Origin: Bretschneidera sinensis
Taxonomy: Eukaryota; Streptophyta; Magnoliopsida; Brassicales; Akaniaceae
Direction of reading: 5' to 3'
Assembly: GCA_023935145.1 (NCBI GenBank)
Contig: CM043704.1
Location: forward strand, 96,125,873-96,189,872
Length of the DNA stretch: 64,000 nucleotides
Made by a program: the position numbers and the translations under genes. The notes under the pieces are model-generated. The model made no database searches, was not told the DNA's origin, and saw only the letters and a program-made list of their open reading frames with translations. Numbering within the stretch: the stretch's first letter is position 1; the number at the start of each line of letters is the position of its first letter. Positions 25,347-38,500 of this stretch are shown here, piece after piece.

Positions 25347-28300
25347 TGATGTACGGACTGTGGTGGCGGGAGATATTAGAGGGTTCCACCGAATACTAAA
25401 TGGCCGTTCAAGTTTGCAAAACCAAATCCTCCATTATCTAATGATACATGTACTGTAGCTGAGACTAGAAATGGGGAGATTTTGCCATTTTGGTCCAGAT
25501 TTGACACAAGCACAGAAATTTTTTGGGGGCCTAGTAACATTTGGGTGCGTCCATTAGATTATTGTATTGCCTTTTTGAGAAGTTGGATAATTGGTAGGAC
25601 AGGTTAGGCCCGTAGATAATAATAATGGGCTAAAGTGGGGCTTATTTCATTTTCAATTTTGTTTTATGAATCCCAAATTATAACAAGGGTTCTTAATAAC
25701 CAGGGAGGATAATAGATAAATTATCCTAAAATTTTATGTATTTATTATTGTATTTATTTATTTATATAGGATATTTAAATTTAAATTTAAAATTATTAAA
25801 AATCATAAAATACAATTCATAATCATAAAAATTTTATTTACTTTTATCAGACAAAATTCGAATCTTAACTACAAAAACCAAAGCATTGTCATCCCTGTAT
25901 AATAAAAGTCTTGTGGTAACTTTACAAAGCATTATTATATACGTGGGTCCTAAATTAATTATGAGGTGACCCACCTTTTTTTATGGGGAAAAGCCAAAAT
26001 TGACATGCATGAGGCTTAGCCTACCACGTGATATCATACCAATGGAGGACTTAAATTATGAAGTGGCCTAGCAATCTTTGTCATTGAATGCTTCGAAAGC
26101 TATGGTAGTCAGCTACTAGAGATTTTCGACTTTCTTCGTAATTGAATGTATTGAAAACAATGGTCGGAACTCGGAAGCATAACTCAACGATTATGGATCT
26201 TTGTTTTTCGTGAGAATAAGGTCATATCTGAAAACAATTTTTAAAGTTAAATTTTAATTTTCAAAAATTAAAATTAATTTTAAAAAATCTAAAATTACGT
26301 TTGAAATCATATTTTCATAAGTAATTTTTTTAAAAAAAATTTAAAAATCTTAAATTGGTGTTTTCTGACATAATTTTTGAAAAACAACAAGTTTTTTATT
26401 TTTGAAAACAATTTTCGAGTTACAGATATCCAAACATGTTTCTTCATAAAACTATTTTCAGTTTTATTTTTTAACACAGTTTTCGGAAACTGAAAATAAA
26501 AAACTGTTACCCAAACATGTCTTAATATTTTGGTTTTCGAAAAATATTTTTATAGTTTGATATAAACTATAATTATATTTTTTATATTAAAAATATATTA
26601 ATGTATTTTTAAATCTTAATAATAATTAGTTTAAAATGATAAAAAAATTATATAAGAATCATTTGTCAAGAATTAAATACTAAGTTACTAACGGATGAAA
26701 ATACACTCTCTTTCTTATGATTTTTATTTCACATTTTTACTAATTCAAACTAATTATGGTTGCTATTTAAAAGTACATCAATATATTTTACTATAAGAGG
26801 GGGTAATTTTAATTTGTATCAAATCATAAGGTATTTATATAATTTTTTTGAAAAAAAAGTAGAGAACTAAAAATGTGTGTTTAGTGAGTGTCAGTTAAAT
26901 TAATTTACGAAATCATTTATTATTGTAAAAAAAATAATATTGAATCTTACTCACATAATATAAAAGAACAAAAAGGAGAGAAACTTCCGCTCACATAAAA
27001 AAAATGGAAAAAGAGAGAGAGAGAGAGAAACTACGGCGATCTTTGCGTTGGTAACAAAGGAAAAAAAAAAGCATGTTTCATGACACTAGCAATCCCTTTC
27101 TGGGCCTTTTTTTTGGGGAGTTAACTTTTGACTAGTAACAAAGACAATGACTGAACACAAAGTATTTTTTGTGCCACCAACCAAGTCATGCATGTCTTGC
27201 AAAGTTGAAATAATCACACTAATGACCTTCGGCATTGTTTACCCATAATTTTTTCTTACCAAAGATGAGACTTGTATTTGAGTTAACTTTCTAGAAATAA
27301 CTTGATTTTTGTGTTATTTGTTTAATGTTTAATTAGCAAACTATGGTGACATCGAAATAAGTTCAAACATTACAAAACTTTACGATAACAATTTATATTG
27401 TGATATCCTAAAATTTACTATCGAACCACCAAATTTTGAATTATATCTTGTGATGTACTCGTCGCGTAGTTCGAACATGCCAATCATGTTGACACTAGCC
27501 ATATCAATTAAAGAGAGAAAGCTTTACATCAATGTTTCTCCAATCACTTAACAACAATACACATGGTTTGAAGGTAGACAGCTAGAGATGAAATTAGGTT
27601 AAATTTTGGCAGCATTGGTCTAATATGGTTATTCTTATTTAACTTATTGATCTTTCAATATAAATTTTGAGGAATTAATTATTTTAAAAGCTTAATTAAA
27701 CTAATTAAAAATGATATCAACAATAAAATGGGCTATGTTTTACCTATATATAACATGGGCTTTCATGATTTGAATCATTTGATATATCATATTATTAGAG
27801 AAATTAAACATCTCTTTAGACTGAGGAATAAATTCAACTTAATTGATTCATTGGAGAGTTTAATAGCAAAATCACTCAAATTTAACTAGTCAGATGAATC
27901 CTAACTATAGAGCTAAACACAAATTAGCAGTCTTATTTGTGCACAAGGACCATAGATCTCTTGCAATTTTTTTATTTTTTTTGCATATATATTTTTTTAT
28001 TTTTTTTGCATGAATTTAATATTTTTTTTTGTTTTTAGGTTAAAATATATGCATAATCACGTGGTTTGATCCATTTTTATAAAAAAAAATCATAAGTTTT
28101 TTTTCGATACATAATAAATCATATGGTTTCAATTAGTTGCAATGTAATCCTTTTAAGCATTATTTGTAAATGAAATTATATTAAAAACTTAATAATACAT
28201 GGAATTTGATAATAATTTTTTGTACACATGTAAAGAAAAACAACATCTACCGTGACAAAAAAATGAAAAAAATTGATAACTAAAAAAAATATATATATAT

Positions 28301-31300
28301 TTTTTACTATTAAATATTGAAAACCCATAAGAAATAGCACAAAAATAAAAAAAAAATTTAAAAATTATTGGATGATTTTCAAAAGGTTTATAAAATTTAT
28401 TGGGCATCAAAATTGGTCAATCTCACATCCAAATGAATATAAATAAATTATAGATTTAACAGAAACTCATATTATACTACTAATGCAAAACGCAAGATTT
28501 GTTATGTAACAGAAAACAATAAGGTTATGCATATATTTTAGTTTTATTTTATATTGATTGAGAAAAAGACTGAAATCAAATCTCTTGTAAACCCAGAAAT
28601 AACTTTTCAGTTTCAATTTTATAAAATAATCCTTAATTTATGATTTATCTTAAGCTTCATTATTGACGGTGGTGATTATTCATTCGACAAAAGTAGCTTT
28701 AATGGACCCAAATGGTCCCCTTATTTGGTATTCTGCTTCTCAATAATTGATGATTTAGAAAGTACCAAGTGAGAAAAACGTGATATATGTTTTTTACTTC
28801 ACATTTACGAGGGCTTGATGAAATGGAAATAAAATGGAGTTGAAAGAGAGAGTTATGTTGTAAATATCTTAGTCTCTCGAGGAAGTACTAGAGAAGGATA
28901 ATGAGATCTCTGCATCTCAACGTGGCTTATGTGTGTTGAATGTTAATATGTTTTTTTTATGTGATAAAATGAAAAATAAAAAGTAATAGATAAAGATATA
29001 GAGAGATAAAGTTGATTAAATTACATATATAACTTTATTTAAATATTTGATTTATATATTTAAGTATGGGTTTAAGTGACATTTTGAAAGGTGAACATCA
29101 AATATGAGTTCTAGCTTTATTAATATTATAAATAAATCATAAGTATATCATGGCAAGAATAATTCATGGTAGACAAACCATGAAGAATTTAAGAATCCGC
29201 TTCAATAGGAATATATTATGATTTATAAAATTATTTTTAAAATGGTTTATATAAAAATAAAATAAAATATATAAATATATTATTTAGTGAGTAATAGAAT
29301 AACAATAAAAATAAATTTTCAACACAAATTCAGTTTTTTAAAACAAAACCACTTTATAAATTATTCTTACTTAATTTTTGTTTATAAAAAATAAAAACTA
29401 TTTCGTACTTTAGAAAACGGGTTCTAAGTTATGGTTGGTTGAAAAAAATTGATTTTTCTATCGTTTGATAAGAAAAAAGAAACAGAAAAATCGATATTTT
29501 CTTCTCAAATGTACAAATCAAAATTATCCAAAATTAGAAAGATTAAATAGTGAAAATTAAAATAAGATAAAGAATATTTATTTTCTTATTTTCTCCTACT
29601 TTTTACCATCTTTACAAATAATCTACTTTCCAATTCTCTCTTTTTTTCTTTTCTCTCACTTTTTTTTCTCTATTGGTCATAACTTAAATATTCTTGGTCA
29701 ATGGATAAATTTGGGTTAATAAATTTTTTTATTGTGTTACCCAATTAAAAGAAAAGAATAAAGAATTTTATCTATGATTCTCAGTTTATCTCTTTTAATT
29801 AAAATTACCTTTCATGTGAGTTTTTTTCTGCTCCCCACACTCAATTATATATATAAAAAATAAATTATTATTTGTGCAATCGAGACATTTAATAATGGCA
29901 ATAATGACATGGATAACGATATAAAAGGACATTTGTAGATTTGTGTTGAAATTGAAAATTTGTGTTTGTAAATATTGAATCAAAAGATGAAGGGTTGCCG
30001 CTATTGTGATTAAAAAAAAAGAAAAAAAAAAAGAGAGAGATCTTAAATGGGTACTAAAGATCGATATAGACTAGTACTTTGTATGCTAGGGAGAAGTTAT
30101 TACCTTACACGAGAAATTATTGGATGTTTTTTATTTTATTCAGTGTTACGATTAGTCTATTGGTAAAATAAATAACTCAAGTTGTAATTCTAAGAAACTT
30201 GAGTAATATTAATGTGTTGTGTTACCACTCGAGTTCTTTAAAATTATTATTTGAGCTTCTCATATTATTAATGAAAAAAATAGTAACACTGTATAAGGTA
30301 AGGAACACTTAATAATTTCTCGTATGTCACAGTGTCACGAGAGATATATGGTACAGATCTATTTCAACGTTAAATGGTACGAGAAGAGAGAAAAAAAAAA
30401 GATATTTTATTTTCATTCAAAATTGATATTGACACTTGTATCATATATCTCTCATGATATTGCGCTAAATAAAAATTTTCTTTAAAAACATCTAAACATA
30501 ACATACATTTGACAATAGGAATTAGTTATCCGAGTTACCAACTAAAAAAGCAAATTGTAATTAAAACTAAAACTTAGAGGTGAATTTATAAATCTGTCAC
30601 GTTTTTGTAACACTGGCTTGAAATTTAAATACATGTGCACTGGCTTTCTTAGATTCGCCCTCGGATTTTCTGAGTTGTCTCCATTTTCTTTAATTTCCTA
30701 AGTTCAGTACAAAGGAGAAACTGAGCTGTAATGGAGCATGCGTGATTCATACTGCAGTGAAGCAGAGGTTTTGTATGGACAAAATTAAAGCAGTATTCAT
30801 AAAACTTTTTGGTGGAGAGGGACAATCAGGACTCAGGAAGACTAATAAAATATCAACTGGTAATCTATATGGACTTACTTCCTTAATTTATTTTTTCTTT
30901 CCTTTTACCCTAAGTATAAGAAAGACTGTTGCTGCTGTGCATCTCTTATTGATGATGACATTATGTCACACGTACAAGCTTTGATGAAATCATTAATGCC
31001 ATTTGGCATATAGCTACTGTATATAAATAAATGCATAATAATTTTTTTATGGGTGCTGAGGAATCTTTTAAAATACTTAGTAAAAAAAAAAAGTAACGGT
31101 CGAGAAAGTGAAAAACTTTCATTTCAAAATAAATACAGAAAGAAATAGAAATTTTCTCTAATTTTTTTATTTTTTAAATTTGGGAGTTGAAAGTATTTTT
31201 TATCTCAAAAAAATAAGGAATCAAATTTAAGCAAAATTTTTACATTATCGTGAACATAATTCAACCGATGCATTTTTTTTCTCGTAAGAAAGTGATATCG

Positions 31301-31974
31301 TAATTCAATCTAAACTGCCATCACTTTAGTAAAAAAAATAAATCAAGAGACAGATTTCATTTATTGAAAATTTGAAATAGAAAGTTAAACAGTAGCTTTG
31401 GTCTCCCAAGCTTGACATATACGTGATTCTCTCTGTCGTTTTGTATATTATATTAAACAAATAAATTCAAAAGATGTTTGATTCAATAAATTTTAATTTT
31501 GTCTCATCTTGAACAAAATTTTCGGGTAAAATATTTTAAAATTTTATTGATAATTTTAAAAAAATTTATTGAATTATGGATAAAATTTTGAATTAATTTT
31601 AAACTCAATCTAATAAAAAAATCATCACTTGAACCTCCAGAATAAAAGTCTCCCATGAAAATTTTGACAAAAAAATAAATATTCAATACTCAAAAGAAAG
31701 CCAAATTGCTCCTTCACTCTTTGCTCACAACAAATAGAAAAACTCAATAAGAAAGAGAGAGAGATCTCATTGGCATCTATCTAGAGAAGTTAAGACCCCT
31801 GAAAGGCTGAAACCTTAGCTTCTCTTGCTTTATCTATAACCTCTATTGCCCGTACTCTCATCAAACCCTTTTGTCTGTATTCTCCATCCTCTCAAAATTC
31901 ACCCAAAAAAAATCTCTTTATTTATTAAGCCAATATATAAAGAAGAGAGTAGTAATAGCAAAAGAGAAGCAGAA
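25347..31974. other. Intergenic region between divergent BFA3-like and BBX genes
   Basis: A 6.6-kb AT-rich region. The two ends must carry the promoters of the divergent genes. A CACGTG G-box core stands at 26025-26030, about 680 bases upstream of the BFA3-like start. Bases 26220-26520 are dense in gaaaacaattttt-like and ccaaacatgt words common in degenerate plant MITEs, but clean ends are not visible. A GA microsatellite lies at 27013-27030. I see no gene; 30742-30984 is an open frame without family features. Confidence 0.55.
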
Positions 31975-33984
31975 ATGAAGATTTGGTGTGATGTGTGTCA
32001 CGAAGGAGAAGCCTCTGTTTTCTGCTATGCTGATGAAGCTGCTCTGTGTGATGGCTGTGATCGTCGTGTTCACTATGCAAACAAGTTAGCAAGCAAACAC
32101 TTGCGCTTCTCTCTTGTCAACCCAAATTATAAGGAATCACCTCTTTGTGATATCTGCCAGGTACCTTCTCCTCCACTTTCCCATCAAATTGGATTTGTTC
32201 GTTGATAAGTTGAAAAGGGGCCAAAAACAGAACAGATCATTTGTGGTCAAAGTAAAATAAATCTATTTTTAGTCTCGAATTTTAGGGACTTGAAATATGG
32301 AGAAATTTCTATTAAGTCATAGCAGTGATCGTTTATCAAAAGAACGATTCAAACTTGTGAAGATAATATAATTTCAAGTTCCTAATATTTCTTGGAAAAT
32401 ATTACAAATTTACTATAGGAAAGAAACAAAGAAAGATTTCACAGCGAAGATGTGAGAAGAAAAAAAGAAAATTGATTTTTTCAGGAGGTGTTTGGTGGAG
32501 AACATGGGAAAGTGAAAGAAAAAAAGAAAAAACAAAATATTTCAACTTATTTTAGCTTTCATTCCTCAATTTTTTCTGAAAAGAAATCTTTGTTGGGAGA
32601 TGTCTGAATCGGATGCATTGGACACCTGACAAGAAATTTCTCTTCTCATGCCATCAAAGATGCCCGCTTAGGCTTTCCCATGGCTCCGGTCTAAGTAAAG
32701 AAAATACTTTCCACTCATTTTTCTTTTTTCTCCGTCTTAATTTCTTCAACTTTTCCTTTCTACCACTCATAACCTAAATGTAACTCTGTCGATGAGTTTT
32801 GATCATTCATCAAATAATGGATATTACGATACTAATATTTATTCCCTTATACAGGAGAGACGTGCCTTACTTTTCTGTCAAGAAGATAGAGCAATTCTTT
32901 GCAGAGAATGTGACCTTCCAATTCATCAAGCCAATGAACATACCCAGAAACACAATAGGTTCCTTCTCACAGGTGTTAAGCTCTCTGCTTCTTCTTTTTT
33001 GTACCCAACTTCATCATCCTCTATTAACTCTAGTGCAACCATTGAAACTGAGCATAAAAACTTCAGATCATCCGTAAAGAGACCCAGTTCAGTTTCTAAT
33101 GAAATCTTCAGTTCTCCTTCATCAAACAAAACATTGCCAGCAACAACTAATTACATGGTTGAAGATAATCATACAAGCGATGCCGGTTCAATTTCAACAA
33201 GCAGCATAACTGAGTACTTGATGGAGACATTACCTGGTTGGAGTGTCGAAGATTTACTTGATCCTTCATCTGCTTCAAATGGTTTCTGTAATGTTCGCAG
33301 CACACCTTATGAAATGATGTCTGTTTCCCTTTAAAAAAAAAAAATTTGTTTAGTTAAGATAAACCTTCTTAAAAAATAAATGATAAAATGATTTATGTTT
33401 TTGAGAAATTGAATTTATATTAGAAAAACTATTCGTTACTGTTTGGTAACACTAAACAGTTAATAACTCAATTCATGTTTTACCATAAACGTTTTAAAAA
33501 TCATTTTATAAACCATAGCTTGTTTCACTGTTAGAACAAACAACACCTGAAAATGCCTTTTTTTAATGGACATGCTAATTTTTGTGAGCAATCAAGACCT
33601 TTTTTGTGCTTACATTATCATTGTGTTGTTTAACGCAGACTTTTGATCATTCGTTGCCATATGTGGATCAAGATCTTGAAAGCAATATGACTTCTTGCAT
33701 CAGAAGATTTAGCAATCTGGGTGCCTCAAGTTTGATCTCAAGCCCCTCAACTTCCTCTTTGTATTCCCCAAAACGGCTTGTTAAATGGATCCATGGAGCC
33801 TAAAGAAGCTAACAGTTTCAAAGTTATGAGGAAATGGAGTGATGATGGTCATGCAGTCCCTCAGATCTGTCCTCCAGCACTTAAGAAAACCAGACACTTT
33901 CGGTTGAAATTAGTATCAAATTTTTCAAGGGGAAAGAAAAGAAAATCTTATCACATGTTTCTCGAATTTTTCCATGATTTTTAG
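31975..33984 (+). CDS. B-box zinc finger protein, BBX20/21/22 type, C-terminus out of frame
   Basis: Double B-box proteins regulate light and hormone-responsive transcription, often with HY5. Exon 1 (31975-32160) encodes the first B-box (MKIWCDVC...CDGCDRRVHYANKLASKH); exon 2 (32855-33292) begins in phase with ERRALLFCQEDRAILCRECD, the second B-box, and later the LPGWSVEDLLD motif typical of this group. Exon 3 would start at 33641 after an AG, if exon 2 ends at the weak donor AAT|GTTCGC. It encodes FDHSLPYVDQDLE but then, near 33755-33770, the reading frame must shift by one to reach the conserved RKWSDDGHAVPQICPP tail; unshifted, it stops at 33801-33803. In the shifted frame the protein ends at 33984, about 15 residues beyond where relatives usually end with Trp. 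There is no CCT domain. Closest to BBX20 by position beside a KIN-7 kinesin. The gene may be losing its C-terminus, or the base call is wrong. Confidence 0.82.
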
Positions 33985-35539
33985 ATAATCTTTTAGCTGC
34001 GTGGCTCGATCCGGACTGGGTTTTTATGGTTGGTTTTTTCTTTTGACGAAATTAGTTCTGTTACTTTTTTATGATGCCAAATCATTTTTGTCAAAATAAA
34101 GAAATCATTCAAATGATGTTCACTAATTCTAGTGATCATAATTCAGATTTTATAAAGCCAAATAACTTTCAGGAGATTCTTAAATCACTTAATAGTATAG
34201 GCCAACCTACAATCATGATCCCAAAATTTAAATACAATGATCAAATTGTATTTTCTAAGCTACAAAATTTTCAAGTTATAAATTTATGGCTTAAATCAAT
34301 TAAAAAAAACCATGGCACGCACAAGTTAATTCATCACATAAAGCGCGTTTCGTTTTTTTTATATTCATCACCTTGTGATCATATAAAAAAATCACATTTA
34401 AGTTTTATCTTATTTCATCAATGGTCAACTATAATAGATTAAATATACACTTCAGCATTTCAACTTTTGTAAGATATTTTAATAATATAAAAACTATTGA
34501 TTTGAAAAATATTATGTGATTCATAGTTTTTCTTTAACATTAAAATGATTAAAAAGAATTATAATTTTACTTTAACTCTAATTCTAATTTTCAATTTTAT
34601 ACAATCGAATGTAATATTCAATCGTTTTCTATAAAACAGAATTTAAAGATTTCTTTCTAGCAAATTTACTTAGTTTACCGTTAAAAAAAACCACAATTCC
34701 ATCAAACTCTATTTCCAAGGCCGCAATTTTATGCTAGCAAAGTTGGCAAATTGAATAGAATAATCACCAAAATTCTACTATAGAAAAGTATTACAAACCA
34801 GAATGGGAAAACGAAAGAAAATAAGCAAAGAATCATGGAATCAGCATTCCACACATATCAAATGGGGGAAAAATACTTCTTACCGAAGCGTACAGTGTTT
34901 CTATACATAACAACAGAAGTTTAGAGAACAGATCACAACATTCTGCTGTAGTGCTGTGTTAAAAAAAACAAACATCTTGTATCCGAAACTTTAGAATGTC
35001 TCGTTTTAAGCTTCTTTAACCTTTCATTCCCTCTTATTTTACAGGCCCCAGAGGAGAGGTAGAGAAACCAACTATTGATATACCTTTTAAACAATTACAT
35101 ACAAGCAAACTAATCAAAGAATAGCAGGCTATTGAATGGAAAATAGCAAACAGGTGAACGATGAAAACCCTGCAAATAAAGAACAGAAAAGAAAGGAGAA
35201 ACAAATAACATGTTAGTCACTGATCTGAACACAGGCGGGTATATCCTCCCGTGATAGTATTTTTGTCCAAATATTCAACATTATTAAAAAAGTTTTAATG
35301 TATTCTACCATGAAGGACTGATATAGGTCTGTCTCTCCTTGTATACTGAATATTTATCACTATGTTTAATCAAGTAAACTGATTAAATAAAATGTTTCAA
35401 TCTAGTATGTGAATTGCGTTATGAAAGAAGGCCTTGAGGGACATATATTAGTCCTGTAGGACGAATTCTCAAGATTCTATATGTAAACAAAGCAGAACCA
35501 ATTTCAATGACCTTAATTTGGCGGGCATCAATCGCAGCT
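33985..35539. other. Region between convergent BBX and kinesin genes
   Basis: It should hold both 3' UTRs; the kinesin 3' UTR probably covers much of 34900-35539. No gene is supported. The open frame 34071-34442 is AT-rich without features. Confidence 0.6.
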
Positions 35540-38500
35540 TCAAGAAGTGAATGCAAAAAGCCTGTCTGCAATTGTTGTGCGACAGATTGGACACTCAGAA
35601 CAAGCAAGCGAACAGGATTTACACACTGTAAAAGAGTACACCGAAGGCATTTACAGTTACAAACGATGGTCACAAAGGGTAGACAAAGTTCAGATTCATT
35701 GAAGTTTAAAATGACTTACGACAAAAATGCCGACAAGGGAGAAGAACTGCTGCAGTTGGTGACTCAAAACAGACTTTACAAATATGCGAATTGGCATCCC
35801 CATTTTCTTGGGATTTGAGCTCTTTCTCCTTCATCTCTTGCATTCGTGCCTGAAAAAGAATTAATCAAGTATAAAATAGGTATCCTTTTTGAGACTAGTT
35901 TTCAGAACTAACGAGATTTAAGTTTATATTAGTCGGACAACCCTCTATCAACTTAATCTTCATTCGTATGTCCTTACATCAAGTAACAGCATGCTCCTGA
36001 AGAAATATCAATGTCCAATTATTTTGGATCAACCTTCAGAAAGCTTTGTCAGGCTAAACAGTTTAAGTTCGAGTGAATAAAGCATACTATGATAATTACG
36101 CCAGGTGGGAATGCAAGAAAAGTGGACCCATCAATAGAGGAACATTGAAAATGTTGCGTAGCCAAGTGGATAAGGTGGGAACTAAATATATTTGCAAAAG
36201 AGGAATAGCAGTTCAGAAAAATACAATACAAACAAAATCAATAACAAGGGCAGTGAAATTCAAGACCTGGAGCTTCAAACAAACAAATTGGCACATAATC
36301 TTGGTTAAAATGTAGAGTAACATAGAGAAGTAAATGATGTTTATCTTCCTTTGGTACTCAAACCTCTAATCAACAGGGTGTGGTTTCATTCCAGCCTTAT
36401 ATTCTATGAACTTAATAACAGAAACAAACATACCTTAAATATGATTTAAGAGCCCATTAGGTTCAAATTTGAATGGAACAAAGAAAAACACTTATGACAC
36501 GACATTGGCAAAGGAAACATATGCAAAGTTATAGTTATAGTATCACCTTCAGGCGAGCAACAAGGGGTTCCTCCTTAGGTGTTTCATCAGCGGATTTTGA
36601 AACATCCGACACTTGTCTCTCTCTCAGGACTGTATTACTATCAACTTCATTTGCTTTTGGATCACCAACTTCATCCATCCCATTAGGATACCTCTCATCA
36701 GTATTCAACTCAGAGATAGCACCTCCTTCTTTCTTTAACTTAGCAACAAGCACCCACATGTTTGCTAAATCATTTTCCAGAGCTTCCTCCCTTTTCTTCG
36801 CTTCTTCAACCTTTTTCCTGTATTCATCTTCGACCAACTCTTTTTCAGCCAATGCAGCCTCTAGAGATGTCTCCCGTTGTTTCCTTGCCTGCAATTCCAT
36901 CTTTAAATCCTCTGGACCAAGATTCCAAGAATCGAAGTCACCACTGACCACTCCAGAAATTTCATTAGACCGGCCAGACAGCCGCCCCTTTCTCCCAGGT
37001 CTTATCCCTTCACTATACTTGCGGTTTACACCATTAACAGTTTGCATGCTGGCATTGCGAGAATGTGCTAACTCTCTAGCGGCCAACAATTCTTTTTCTA
37101 GCTTTGCGTTCTGTAATGAGAGCTTGGTCACTTCACCAGCCAAATTCTTCAACTCAACAGCAGCAGCAGAGGCCAGTTCCTTTGCATAAGAAGCTTCTTC
37201 AGCTAATTTTTGATTTTGCACACATAACCCACTGTTCTCTTCTGAAAGCTGAACATGCTCTAGCTTTAATTTTTCGTTTTCAATCTCCTGGCAAGTAAAA
37301 ATAAACATTTTTATCAGTTCAAAAATTGAAGCACCTAACAAAGAGTAGACACAAGTACAATGTTGCTTTTCGTAATGTACTTATAAAAGTGCACCCCAAT
37401 AGATCATCTTTGTACAAAAAGATTGCTTTACAAGTCATGATGCAACTTCAAAATCTATAGAAAGAATGGCTATGCCCATTTACTAAGTATAGTTATATGT
37501 AGACTCTCAAGGCTTTGTACAAAAATTCAGGAGGAGCTTCCAACCTCATGTAGATAAATACCATGCATTCACATTATCATGTGTCATTTAGGATTTTTAA
37601 GGATGGAAAAATAAAACTCACTCTGATGATGTCAAACAACTTTGAGCAACAATTCATGACATACATGACCTGGTGAACAATTCTAAACCCAACAATGCAA
37701 GATTAATATCTTCGAATAAGTGAAAGTATCAAACAAAGTAAACAAAGAGCAGCTTTACATCCATCTTTCAACAATTTTAAAATAACTATTGCAGAGTCCA
37801 GATTGCTACAATATACCTAATGACACAAAATTGATAAACGAAAGAAGTTATGACTCCATTTAGAAATGCCCGTCCAAAAGCTACTGGAAAATCAAAGAAA
37901 ATTAGAAATCACCTGAGACTGAACTTTCTTTCTCAACTCATCGACATATTCTTCAGAGACACCCCACCGTTCAGAAGATAGTGATGCTTTTTCACTAGAG
38001 TGTGAAGTCAACCGCTGCTCCAGAAGATTCACCTTCTCTTGCAATTCATTGTTCTCAGCACACTGCAAATAATCAACATTATAAATAAGGAATAGCTCTA
38101 GCCTTTCTAAGAACATGAAACAAAGTCAAGAATGACAGTCTTTAGAGATAATAAAGAAGCTAGCAGCATCTTCAACCAAAAGTATAAAGTTCTAAATTCT
38201 TCATTGAATATGTGGAACAGAAAGGAACCAAGTCATATATGAGGAATAGAAGACATAGAAAACAAAGTCTCCACCTTATTCTGCAATTGTTCCTGGAGAA
38301 TACGATTGTCTGCTGATTTTATCTGCATCACATGGTAAAATCAATTTAAGCAAATGATGAACATACAAAATTCCTCTTCAAGCAATATGATCCTTATTAG
38401 AAAAATGGAATGCTTCACACATTTATTATTGAACAAGCTTTAGTCTAGTTTCTAGAAGAAGTTCTGAGAATTTTCCACTTATTCAAACATTAAAATTAAA

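Noticed and set aside
29428..29690. Possible MITE with taagttatg-like arms
   Set aside because: Only the outer dozen bases match as inverted repeats; the rest is A- or T-rich low-complexity sequence and no target duplication is visible.
33762..33816. A 55-base GT-AG intron that would restore the BBX reading frame
   Set aside because: The phase works, but 55 bases is shorter than plant introns usually are, and the removed stretch reads as family-like coding sequence (NGLLNGSMEPKEAN) in the downstream frame. A 1-nt indel is more likely.
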